Source: Setaria digitata (Eukaryota > Nematoda > Chromadorea > Rhabditida > Setariidae). Taken from it: DNA of 64,000 nucleotides. The notes below the pieces were generated by a model. The model worked only from the letters and a program-made list of their open reading frames with translations. It ran no database searches and was not told the origin of the DNA. The translations under genes and the position numbers were made by a program. This document shows, one piece after another, positions 51,501-63,056 of this stretch; the stretch's first letter is position 1, and each line of letters starts with the position of its first letter. The DNA lies in NCBI GenBank assembly GCA_003640385.1, contig RCAB01000063.1, forward strand, positions 1 to 64,000. The letters run 5' to 3'.

Positions 51501-53998
51501 AATTTTATAATGTTAACAGTTTTTGCACTTGAAAGAAATTCAATAACAATGTATGAATCCCATTGAGTCTAAATATAATTATTTTTGATATATATATATA
51601 TATATCAAAAAACACAACCAAAATGTTGAATAAGCAATAAAATTTGTTGAAATTCTCACTTACTTCAAATAACAATTCCATCTTGTATTTCATAACTAAT
51701 AGTTCTGATCGTTCTGTGCAACTCTTATCAGTATCCTTCCTCGATAACTAAGTTTCTTACAGTTGCAGAATGACATCAAATTGACCTTCAGCTGATAACG
51801 AATGTTATATTTTTACCTGCAATAAACATTTCATTGTATTGAACTTGACTCAGTCTTTTTTTTTTTTTTTTTTGTTTTATATAATGTCAACTTCATTACA
51901 AAATAATTATCTGCAATGTCAAACTGGCTACTTATTAGCATGCAATATTTATGACACTGACATTAGTTAAACAATCTCAACTTAACCTCATATTAATAAT
52001 GATAGAATATTACTAGTGCCTTAATTATCAATGCTTATTCTTATTATTAATTATTTAAGAGTTTGACTTAATATACATACTAGTTCCCGAAGGTTGATTT
52101 ATCATTGTATAGCATCAATTTAGGACACATTCAGCAGGGTAAAATATTTATCAATTTGAAATTATTTGATATTGTTATAACAATTAGCTGAGGTTAAATT
52201 AACATTTTAAATTAAATTTAACACTGCGAAATATTCACTAACATTTTATTTAACATTATTTGGTATTAGTTCGAAGTCAGTTCAATACTACTAAAAAATT
52301 ACAAGTGGTTTAAATAATATTAAAATCACTGAGGGACAGTTTTGAATGGATTGCTTAATTAATATTATTTATTTTACATTTGAAATTGATATTATAGAAT
52401 ATCTACCAGGGATTAAATTTACATTTTATTATATTAGTTTTTAAAATTATATTAATCTTACATGCCTCTGCTTTGATGAACTTTGACATTTTATTGCATT
52501 GTTTTAAAATTCCCCTACATTTAAGGCAATATAGTATTGCTATAACTTATTGTCATTGATTTATACCATTCAAAAATTTGTTTTTCACTATATGAATTTA
52601 CTATAAGAATGATTTAACAAGATATAATTTTAAAACAGCAATTAATTTGACATTACATGATACATTTTATTCGTTAATTTAGCATTGTTTCACACACTAA
52701 TTTAATATTATATGAGTTTATAAGTTGAATGTAATGTTGTTTTGAGAACAAGGACTTATTTCGCGACGTTTCTCATTTTACATTACTTATCGTAAACTGA
52801 ATTTTAATTTATAATTTTATGGCATTAGTACAGGTTGAAAATATTAGATGTTACCTGTTTACGATTAACTTAACATTCTATATTACTCATTTTTATGTGC
52901 ATATTATGTTGGCAATGTGATTTAGTGATAGTGTATGGCTTCATTTATTGCTAGATTATCATTTTTTTTTTTTTTTTCATTTTTTAGTACTACTTGAGGT
53001 CTAAGTGGAATTATTCGGCTTAGTCAGTGATATTTTGTTGTCATTGTTAGTACTACCAATACAAAAAAAAAAGAAAAAAATTTAATTTCAATTCTTTCCG
53101 GTTTTTTTTTTTCTTGTATGCTTTGTCAAATTTCGTTCCTTAAGTGTAATTTTTTTTCCTAAATTTCTTCACATTGAATGTTATGTCATGATTTGTATTT
53201 CAATCGTATTCTTTTTCTTTTCCTTTTTATTGTTTTTAAAAAAAAGATTATTGGCACCAACGTACAGCTACAGTAGTCCCTTCTGAATTTTTACCACTTT
53301 ACCGTGCTATGTTCTCGAAAGAAATAAATCATTTATCTCTAAAGTTTCGTAAATGCTACTTAAACAATGTTCTCAGCTTCTTCTACATCCATGAAACTTG
53401 TTTGCTTCTTGCTTGTAATAGTAGTTACTGCTTAGTTTTGTTCAACGGGACAATTTTCTAGTCCTCACAGATAATGAAAAATTATCAACGAAAAAGGGTA
53501 GAAAAATGATCGATACAGCGTCAACCTAACTTCTAATTTAATTTAACGTAAATAAATTCAAGGAAACAAAAGAAAGCAGGAATGCTTTGTAGGTAACATT
53601 TATGAAATTTCAAAAAGAAATAATAAATAGATCATTACAGTATTGAAGAGAAATGAGGATAGATGCGGATACTAAAGTATTACAACGTATGAAAAGACTA
53701 CCGTAACCAAAATAACGTATACTAGCAGGTCCATTGTTCGAAATTCATAAATCATTGGCAAGCTCTTACAGTCTAGAGATCTAGAAGCAAGATCAAGCTT
53801 GCCACATCTCTCTCTTTTCCTCTTTCCATCAAGAAGTAAAATTCACTTGTGGTTGGTTGACAAAAAACACTATCAGATATTTGTTACACTTGCAAAACTG
53901 ATTACATCCATGCACTAAACAACACCTACACCGAAGAAATGCCATAATACACTAAGTGACAAACGATTCAGTCATAGAAATTAAAGAAATTTTACGTG

Positions 53999-54034
<36 letters not shown>

Positions 54035-54093
54035 GGGAATAAAATTCGAAGTGAAAGTGAAGAAATAATTAGCAAATAATAAAAAGAAAAAAG

Positions 54094-54152
54094 CAGAAAT
54101 ACTTTGTAAGAAGTGAAGTTGAAGAGAACATTTGCGCTAATTATATCTAATC
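54094..54152. repeat. Diverged repeat copy B
   Basis: Partner of 48472-48532. Here the corresponding frame has a stop after RNTL and then stays open to 54304. It is followed, after a poly-A run, by another coding-like segment at 54372-54515. Confidence 0.55.
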
Positions 54153-54371
54153 GAAAAAGCGTAGCAAGAAATAAAGACCGGAAAATGTTGCAGCAAATGC
54201 TTTTCCGTAAATCTGGACTACGATCAAATAAGCTCAAACACCTTCGCTTCACCAGGCGCTCTTGCAATACTGACGCAATCGAGAGACGAAGATCAGATCA
54301 CTAAAGAACGGATTGATAGATCGCTGTCAGACGTTATTTCATATCGAATTCCTTAAAAAAAAAAAAAAAAT

Positions 54372-54515
54372 AACAACGAGGCGACAACTTTGCCAGCAAA
54401 AGGAAATCAGCGAATCGACAATACCGCCAACAGCAGTTACAATTTAAGAGACGTACAATTTCGACCAACAAATCCACATGATTGTAGGAGAATAGTAATT
54501 CAATTGCAGAAATAA
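54372..54515 (+). other. Orphan coding-like fragment
   Basis: A 47-codon open segment, ending at a TAA, with more balanced base and codon composition than its AT-rich surroundings. It is rich in Asn, Arg and Gln and contains RDVQFRPTNPHDCRR. No start codon, signal or family was recognised. It may belong with repeat copy B as the relic of one unit. Confidence 0.3.
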
Positions 54516-55566
54516 ATGCATTTTACTTCAGAAATCTTCTAAACATAAAAATAAAAAATGAAGCGGACAATTTTATTGCTCACCGTCCATACGACATATC
54601 CGCATGACATGCAAATGACACTCAGCGATCCAAAGCTGCGACAGTAGTAGAACATGTTGCATTTTAAATTAGAGATAAAAAGCAAATTTTCCAGTAGGAT
54701 TCCATTCAGAGCAACCAAAACTGGACTGATGAACCTGAAACTGAGATGAAAGATATTGAGCTTAACCTCAAATTGTCACCTGTAATGACATGTGGTCCAT
54801 CACGTGAACCTGCAACTGGTTCTTAGATTCAACGGGTAAGCTTTCAACCTGTGGTATGCTAAAGGCTTCTAACACCTCCGGTTGCATAACAACCAGCTGG
54901 TGGCACAGCTATTGGTACCTTTACGGTTCTCAGGTACCCAAAATATGCAAAATGAAGAGAAATGAAAAAATTTTAATCATGAACCACTGTTACTACCAGT
55001 CTGTGTGAAATAAAATGCCGTTCAAATTGCTCTTGAAGAATTGTCTTTGTACAATTTATCAAACAGGCCCAATCGAAAGTACAGGTCAATCTTTCCGAGA
55101 AAGGACTCACAATAAATCCTTTCGGTAAGGCACATAACAATAATTACTCGAACTTACGAAAAAGAAAAAAGCCTCGTAAGATCTGTAATTGATAGATTTA
55201 TTAGACCTGTTCAGGAATTCCACAATAACTTCAAACGATCCATGACTTTACAGTTTGAAAAATATTCCAGCTATTATGCTATATGCAGCGATTACACCAA
55301 GCAAAATACTTCACTGAAAAACAATTATTAACTTAAAATCAAAACCTTGAAAACAAAAAAAAAAAAGTATTACTTTCTGCATGCAGGCGACCTGTGGATA
55401 CTCTAAGTAACTTCGTAGTAACTTTTAATAACAAAAATTCGCTTAGGATTTTTGCGAACAGCTATCATAACCGTAAAAACTCTTTCAAAACAGTAAGCAC
55501 TGCTATCGAAGAATTACTCGAACGGATTAAATGAACAACCGGTAAATTAACAACTCACGTTAAGGT

Positions 55567-55594
55567 AATCAATCAATCAATCAATCAATCAATC
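55567..55594. repeat. (AATC)n microsatellite
   Basis: Seven perfect AATC tetranucleotides. Confidence 0.95.
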
Positions 55595-55779
55595 GATATG
55601 CAGGAATAGTGGAATGAATAGATAATAGTAATAATATTGAAGGACAAATTGTTTATGCAAATTAATCGAAAAAAAAAAAAGTGAAAAAGCTCTAAGATTT
55701 CTAAACTGAAACATTCTCGCAAAACTGCATTTTGTTCACTGCATTTACTGTCATAATTTCTACTACCTATGCAGTTGAT

Positions 55780-56900
55780 TATCATGACGACTGTGTTAAA
55801 ATTATCATTATCATCATTATTTCTCCTGCAATTGTAATTATTATGATGTTGCAATCCAACAGTTTTTTTTTTTCCTCGTAATACTTATAACAGCGATTGT
55901 TTATGATGATAGCGGTAGTACTGTTCATCAATGCGTTTGTTATTGAGAATACAATAATGATTATTTATATTTATAATAGTTAGTACTGATCAATATTTTT
56001 ATCGCAGTAGTAGTACTTGTATCACTATCACGACAGCGTTTGATCACAACTATTCTTATTGATATGCTTTGCAATACCAAAGATTTTTTTATTAAAGTAA
56101 TCGTGTTATGGTAATTATTTTATTTTTATTATGTCTATAATAAACATCATTTATTATAGCTAACTCTTGTCACTATCATTCTTGATATGTTAATTAATAA
56201 TTATTTACACGATAATCGTAGTGTGCTGTTCATCAGAATTGCCTCGCCATTATATTTGTGATAGTGATTTGATTTTTTTGGTATTACAGAAGCGTTTATT
56301 TATCATAATTACGGTGTCTCCGATTATCAGTTTTGTTGTTATTATGTCTACAGCAGTGATTGTTTATCATGATATCACGTGATAACAGCAAGTTATTTTC
56401 CCTGTATTTTAATGTGTTTATCAGGGGCGTTGCAAAAACTATACTATTTTTCAACAAAAAAAAAAACTATACTATACTATATATTTTTCTAATGCTTGCA
56501 ACAGGAATTATTCATGATGGTGATAATTATCACTACTATCATTATTATGTGCAACATCAGTTATAACACCGTTATCATGATAAATAATCATTATTAAATT
56601 CATAATAACTGGCATCGTCATTACTGTGATAATCAGCTATCACAGGATGAATGTAAAGAAATTTAGTAGTGATCAGCCGTATCTTTATCGCGATAAGCAA
56701 CTATAAGTATTAACTATATCGCTAATGGTGACATCAGCACCATCACTACTGTAATGAACAATTATTATTAATTATTTTCTGAATGACAGCGCCAGTAACC
56801 GTTACGCTTACCTTCATAACGGTAACTATAAATCCAAACTATTAATATTGTGATGAATAATCACTGGAATAAGTACATTAATGAAATTGTTGATAATAGT
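55780..56900. repeat. ATCATTA-rich low-complexity block
   Basis: About 1.1 kb dominated by short shuffled words such as ATTATCA, TGATAAT, CATCATT and ATGATGA on both strands. Phrases like gatgatagcggtagtactgttcat recur in altered form at 47526-47555, so it appears to be a dispersed satellite-like family rather than a local microsatellite. Confidence 0.6.
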
Positions 56901-58119
56901 GTTGTTTAGTAATACTTCATGATAACCATTATTTAAATTCCTATTTGTTTATTCCTTGTTTTCATTCTCCTGGTGGTACTTGATTTTTCAAAAATTTGCA
57001 GCCATAAGCCAATATAACAAATATATTTTAATGTACTTTAGTACTTTAATTATCACTACTTAATATTTTCAAGGAATCTTAAGGTTTCAATTACTAAACT
57101 ATTCTGTTTTATTTGCTATTTGATTAGTTAAATCATCTATTTTTTTTTTTTTTTTTTTTTGAATACTCTCATTTTAGTTTGCCATGATAATCTGTTCTTC
57201 GTTGTATTTGTCTCATAAATGCAATTCTTCAAACTAAAATATTTTCAAATAAAATATTTTTTTTCTTTTTTTTAGGTAAAAGGCTGTATGGATTCTTTGA
57301 TGAATTTTCAATTAGCCTAAATTATGTGCTTAATTAATCTTAGTTTAACTTTAGTTTAGGTTTGCTTTACTGACCTATTGAAGATTTGTTTTACTTCAGC
57401 CGTCTCAAGTTCGTTAAGTTCGTTTAGGTTTTCAAATTATACTACATAAGTTACTGCAGTAATAGAACGAAATGAACTTAGAACTTTTTTGCCACTTTCT
57501 TGTTTGTCTAAGGAGTTATTATATTTGAACATTCTGAATTCACTGATTTATTAATTTTCTGAACTTAATTCTTTCATCCAGTTAAATGTTTATCAAATTA
57601 AGGATGAAATCTCCAAATCCAGAATTCTTTTACTTTACTACTTGATGGCAAAGATTTTTTCTTGTCCCTTCGTAGAATAAAACGTGCAAATTTATGTACC
57701 TGACCTTAGGTGTACTATTACCTTTACGGATTTCCAAATATGAGTCAGTGCGTGAAATCTTTATTACAAGTACCAAGCTAAAAAGAATCATAGGTATAAA
57801 ATTTCGCCCATTCATTATTCAACGAAATAGTGCTTTATACAAAAGGAATGAGGAGAGTACAATAAATAATGGGTAAAATAGGTGCTATCAAAGATAACAG
57901 AAAATATTACAGGCCACAAAATGGAATTTAAATTTCCAAATTGGCAACCGGTTTAAATCATTTCCAATATACTGCAGTACTTTTTTTCTAGTGAAGTGTT
58001 ATTCCTCTAAGTGTTTTTATCTGGTTATATTACGGATGGAATAGCTATTCAAATTAGCAAGAAAATTTTGAAATTTGAATTAGATTATTTCGATACAGTA
58101 GGTCTTATAACATTTTTTT

Positions 58120-58155
<36 letters not shown>

Positions 58156-58617
58156 CGCACAGCATTTAAAAATTGGATTAACCCATTAATTTCTCGGAAG
58201 TGATTTAAAAGATCGTTATCTTTTTGCCAAGCTAAAGAGAATAACCCCTTCCTAAAGAATCCAAATTAATTATTGATTCAATTTTTTACCTCCAATATAT
58301 TTTAGTAAAATTAGTAAAGTTAAAAGAATCACTAAACAAATTAGGAAATTAAACAAGTATAAAGAAATAATTATATATTGATATCATTGTTGAAATCGTA
58401 GTTAAGGAAAGACAACGAAATTGTTGGGCAAATTAGATCGTGTTAATAGATCTGTTAATGGAATCGATAACCGTGCTAAGTTATGCTCGAATTATCAAAC
58501 AGTTGAAAAAAAAAACAATAATGATTATTTAAATTTTAAATTATATAGCTTATTTGCGAGAACTAAAAGAAATAACAGTAATGGAAGATATTACGCTATT
58601 AGCGGTATTTCGGTAAT

Positions 58618-59796
58618 TTATCTCGCCGTGTGTTTATTTCCCGCACCATTTGTTGATGGTGAAAAGATTTGTAGGCATGTGCGAAATTTTCTGTTACGGA
58701 AACAATTCTTGCTGCAAAAAGGAAATTAATTGAATCGTTTCATTTAAGGGAATATTGATTAGCATAAAATGTTTTCGAACAAATTTAAAAATTCAAATAT
58801 TTATAAATCATAAATGAGATTACTAATTTTTTTTTTTTTTAAAATATATCTAAAATGGATCAGTATTTGATAAAATGATAAATAATTGCATATTGCTCGA
58901 AACAATGAATTATCAGAACGAAATGTCGAACAACAAACAGCAAAAGCTTTTTTCAAATAACTATTAGCCCAAAAGTGAAAACTACAAATTCATCTATTTG
59001 AAATGGTAGAAAATGAACTAGCAAGCTAAATCCTTTGATCTTTCTAATTCATTTTCTTGCTGAAATAAAATGAAAATTGAAATACAAACCGACATTCGGC
59101 ACGCAAACTATTCTCCTCATATGAAAACATTTCATGGCAAAGTTCACAAACTCGATCCATAACAGCATGTAACGATTGATGCCGATAAATTCCACAATTT
59201 GGATCAATTTCTTCCCAATTCTTATCAGCTGATCGCTTTAGCAGATCGTTTAAATGCAAATCATTTACCATACTCTGCAGTGAACTAACTAACTAACTAA
59301 GGCAATAAACGAATCGCTCAAGTGTCATTCATTGCTACCAGATTTAGTCTTAGTCTTGCTAATGAATTTAGTCTTAAATCTTTTTACCGGATCTAACTAA
59401 TTTCAGAGCTCATAATATAAGTAAAAATTTTGAAGATATACCTAAAATAATGAGATTAGTTTACTCTCTTAATATAAAAAAGTATAATGAAAATTTACCA
59501 TTTTTCAACACAAAATAGGATAAATTAGAACAAACAAAAAATGATTACTTCAAACTATGTGAAGATTTTTCTGCGTTATTTCACATTTAAAAGTTTCTTA
59601 AAATTGAAAGTAATATCTGATATATAATATATACCTCATTCATTTTATTTCGCTGATATGTTTGTTGTATAAAACTCCTTACTGGCATAACCAAATGTAA
59701 TGATGTGAATATTATGAATCCTAGCAGTACTCGTTTACTATTTTGTTGAATTTCGGATTTCACTGAACCCATTTGTTGCCCGAAAATGATAAACAT
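58618..59796 (-). CDS. CHH/ITP-superfamily neuropeptide precursor
   Basis: Secreted peptide-hormone precursor of the crustacean hyperglycaemic hormone / ion transport peptide type. Three exons, 5' to 3': 59796-59635, 59274-59090, 58711-58618, giving 146 residues. Residues about 22-40 are a hydrophobic signal segment (VLLGFIIFTSLHLV) after a polar n-region; Met9 could be the true start. A dibasic KR at 67-68 should release the peptide beginning SADKNWEEIDPNCGIY. Cysteines at 81, 97, 100, 115, 119 and 128 give spacings of 15, 2, 14, 3 and 8, the family pattern (arthropod members usually have 12 in the third gap). DRVCELC and CRKNCF are family-like. The last intron splits the Arg codon directly after the fourth cysteine, the site used in arthropod ITP genes. 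An aatttcag acceptor lies 3 bases before the ATG. No C-terminal amidation signal is seen (it ends HTAR). Confidence 0.83.
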
Positions 59797-60879
59797 TTTC
59801 TGAAATTGTTTTTATCAAAATTTAGGTTTCATATTTTTCAGCAATTAAGATAAGTCTAAAAAGCAACAAATGACATTGATGAATTAAGAAAAATACAACA
59901 ATTATGATTAGGTGAAATTGCTATGAAACAGATTTATACAATGAATAAACTTATGAAGCAGTAAGAATCACATTAAATTCTACAATAAATTGCCAAATGG
60001 CTCTTTACATAATTAAAATGGAAAGAGAGCGTTGTTGAGATAAGTTATAATGAGTATGATAAAATGTTATACAAAGGTTGCAATGACAAGTTAGTCGCAT
60101 GCTTTTCGTCACAAGGAACATTTGCTAAACCATTCTTAATCCTAAAATTTCGAGGATTTTTCCACTTCAAATTTGGTAAAAGCAGTTCCACTTTAAAAAT
60201 ATAAATTCAGCAATTGCTTGCGTGAAGATTTCCTGAGGACATCAGCGTTGGCAGTTTATTTTCTGCCGGACAAATTCCAGCCTTGGCGAATTCAAAATGG
60301 CAATCACAGGCTTACATTCAAACTTTTATAGTCCGTTACAATGACATTTAAAAAAAAAAACCATTATGTCCAGATGTACTTCGTCGGTTCGATGATATTT
60401 AAATGAAGTACAAGAATTAAAGCGTAATGAAAAGGCTAAGCGTGGGCTGAGGTTTAAAATTTTTTGAGTAAGAAAATGTGCGAGGGAAGAGGAAAAAAAT
60501 ATTTGGGAATTGTTTTAAAGAAAAAAATGAATTCAATTTTTGAAAAAATTCGTTGAACAGCAGTGAAAAGGAAAAAAAAAAAAGCAAATGATGAAGAAGA
60601 ATAAGGCAAAATTGGACCCATTTATAATTAATATGAGTATTATAATATGCATTTAATTTTGATTCAAATGATAAGGAAAAATTGTGAATTGACTTTTTTT
60701 TTGAAACTTATTTAAAGTAATGACAAGTTTTGTTTAAATTAACAAGAATTCAAATCCCACTATTCATTTTCAATGTATCATTTATTCTATCAGAAAATTA
60801 ATTTTTCTTCTTTTCGATTTTATTAATTAGCAACAAAGACTCTTTATAGTTAGTACTATATATGAATATATTTAATATT

Positions 60880-60905
60880 ATATCAGTTATGCATATAACT
60901 GATAT
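60880..60905. repeat. Perfect 26-base palindrome
   Basis: atatcagttat, then its mirror around gcat, then ataactgatat: fully self-complementary over 26 bases. It could be a protein-binding site or chance in AT-rich DNA. Confidence 0.7.
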
Positions 60906-62372
60906 GATTAGCCAACAAAAAAAGTATTATTAGGTACAAAAATTCATTATATTATATATATAATGCTGATATACTTAGTCCATTATGTTTAAATATATTT
61001 CATGACGAAATAAGAAATAATTTTATATGCATTTCGTGATTAAATATACACCCATCGTATATTCGCATTTCCTTATTTGGTTTCTTGTAATTCTACCTAA
61101 TTAATTTCAACACATATCAATATCAATGACTGTTTATCATTTCGACGAAAAATTTTTTACATTCAATCAAATTTTACTATAAATAGTAGAGAATCGAAGT
61201 TAAACGAGACATTAAAAGAATGAAAGTGATAAAATCTGGTTTTTGAAGTTGTCTTAATTTTTTTTTTAAAAATTTTTTCTGTCCAAAAAAGGAAGAGTAA
61301 AAATACTAAAGTAAAAAAAAAAATTTGAACAATTTCAAACAATATATCTTCATGATACAATAGTTATATGTGAATTTATGACTAAATTTTCAATATGCAA
61401 AAGTTATAAAATGAGGAGTAATCATGCTGCAAGCTTTTGATTTACTATAAAATTTACATTAACATATTTTTTCTCTGAAATCATTCAATGTCTTGACCAT
61501 TATTAATTAGCCAAAAGAGAAGAAACAAAAACTTTGCAACTCGAAACAAAGCAAAAAAAAACAAAAAAAAAAAAAACGAAATTAACTATTGGATTCTAAA
61601 AAAAGAAAATGCCCGCTAATAAATAGAATAAGTTGATAAGAACAGTAATAAATTCCATTTGTAAATGCCACATTGCTGAACAAAATTTTACTTTACAAAG
61701 CGACACATTTCATCATTCATGCATCGTTTTTGCCCGCTTTAAGTATTAAACATTTTGAAAAACTATTAAAATCGAGTTTCAATTTCGCAAAATGAATAAT
61801 TAGCAAATTAGAAGTATCCTGTAAATGTTGTTTAATATGGTTGAACCGTATTTAATATTTCTAATATGTCCATATTTTTAGTTTCTTCTTAAAAAAAAAA
61901 TAAATAAAAATAAAATATTAAGTACCTACATGACTATTACAATTCACCATAGGTGGAAAATGGCATCTTTGATTCACGACGTTAAATGATAAGTTTTGCG
62001 AATCAGTTAGGAATGCTAGTTTACTAAGTTTGTAAATTATAATTTTTACATCAATAGTAAATTTATGAAAAAAAATTTTGCTTTTTTTTCCAACTCAATG
62101 GGTAACAAAATGAATTTTTATTAATTGCAGTTGGGAGTTTGGGAAAAAATTAAATTTAGTTTGAATAATGAAAATAAATTAAAAGCGAAAAAAGTGCAAA
62201 ATTTCACCGCCACAATTTGACTGCAATAAAATAAAATTAACTCAACCCAAATTTTTATGCCTCATAGTTTCAATATTCGAATCAGAAAGACAGGAATTGC
62301 TAAACAAATAATAAAAAATTACATTAGGAAATTGAATTTAATTTTAATAATGATATTGTTCAAGCCCAATGG

Positions 62373-62435
62373 TTTTTTTTCTTTTTCATTTTTTTTTTTT
62401 TTGAAATTATTTCTATAAATTGCAGAAAATTATAT
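62373..62435. repeat. Direct copy of a palindrome arm
   Basis: About 60 bases (T-rich run, ctttttcattttt, then gaaattatttctataaattg) nearly identical to 62625-62685, which forms the inner left arm and loop of the palindrome. Confidence 0.75.
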
Positions 62436-62556
62436 TTTTGCATGTTGCAATACAAATTTCAAATTATTTCTGCATTACAGTAAGTGCTCTGTAAATTTTC
62501 CTTTTTATTTTTCAATTTTTCATTAAATAAGAGAAACGAACACTGATGTTATTGAC

Positions 62557-62594
62557 AATATTTATTCATTATATATATATATCATAAAGCTTGC

Positions 62595-62625
<31 letters not shown>

Positions 62626-62777
62626 TTTTTCTTTTTCATTTTTTTTTTTTTTTGAAATTATTTCTATAAATTGCAGAAAATTATATAGAAATAATTTCAA
62701 AAAAAAAATGAAAAAGAAAAAAAACATATATATATATAATGCAAGCTTTATGATATATATATATATGAATAAATATT
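62557..62777. repeat. Large near-perfect inverted repeat
   Basis: The left arm (62557-62669) and right arm (62681-62777) are reverse complements apart from differences in TA and T/A run lengths. An 11-base loop, attgcagaaaa, separates them. Landmarks present on both arms: aatatttattca, a TA run, tcataaagcttgcatt, a second TA run, ctttttcatttt and gaaattatttcta. Confidence 0.85.
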
Positions 62778-63019
62778 ATTGTATGTATATATATATAAGC
62801 TGTTGTTTATATCACAATTTTCATATAATTTACTACTTTCGCAATCAACAATGCAAATAGGTGGAAAAGTAAAAATCATAAGTGCAATCACGGGAATTAT
62901 AATTAGATGTTATCTAATTATACTATCCAGCAAATTAGCTAATCACATCTTCTCTCTTCATTCAGGAAAGCTTGGGAAAAATATTAAAATTTCATTTTCT
63001 GAAAACTGAGTAACTAATG

Positions 63020-63055
<36 letters not shown>
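63020..63055. repeat. Poly-A tract
   Basis: 36 consecutive A residues, with an ambiguous base N at 63068 just beyond, suggesting reduced assembly quality at homopolymers. Confidence 0.95.

Positions 63056-63056
<1 letters not shown>

Larger units (their letters stand above)
44065..58617. other. 14.5-kb gene-poor region
   Basis: No complete gene could be built on either strand. Contents: AT, AATC and poly-A simple repeats; a pyrimidine tract at 45001-45027; ATCATTA-rich low-complexity blocks at about 45440-45560, 47440-47700 and 55780-56900; a pair of diverged similar segments (48472-48532 and 54094-54152); a recurring ACATTTTATT-type AT-rich block at about 51900-52900; and coding-like fragments at 46575-46804, 50429-50635 (minus) and 54372-54515. 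Genes with very short exons could be missed. Confidence 0.5.

Noticed and set aside
53992..54304. Decayed retrotransposon gag
   Set aside because: Considered because of the repeated basic segment, but no reverse transcriptase, zinc knuckle, LTR or protease motif was seen; kept only as a diverged repeat.
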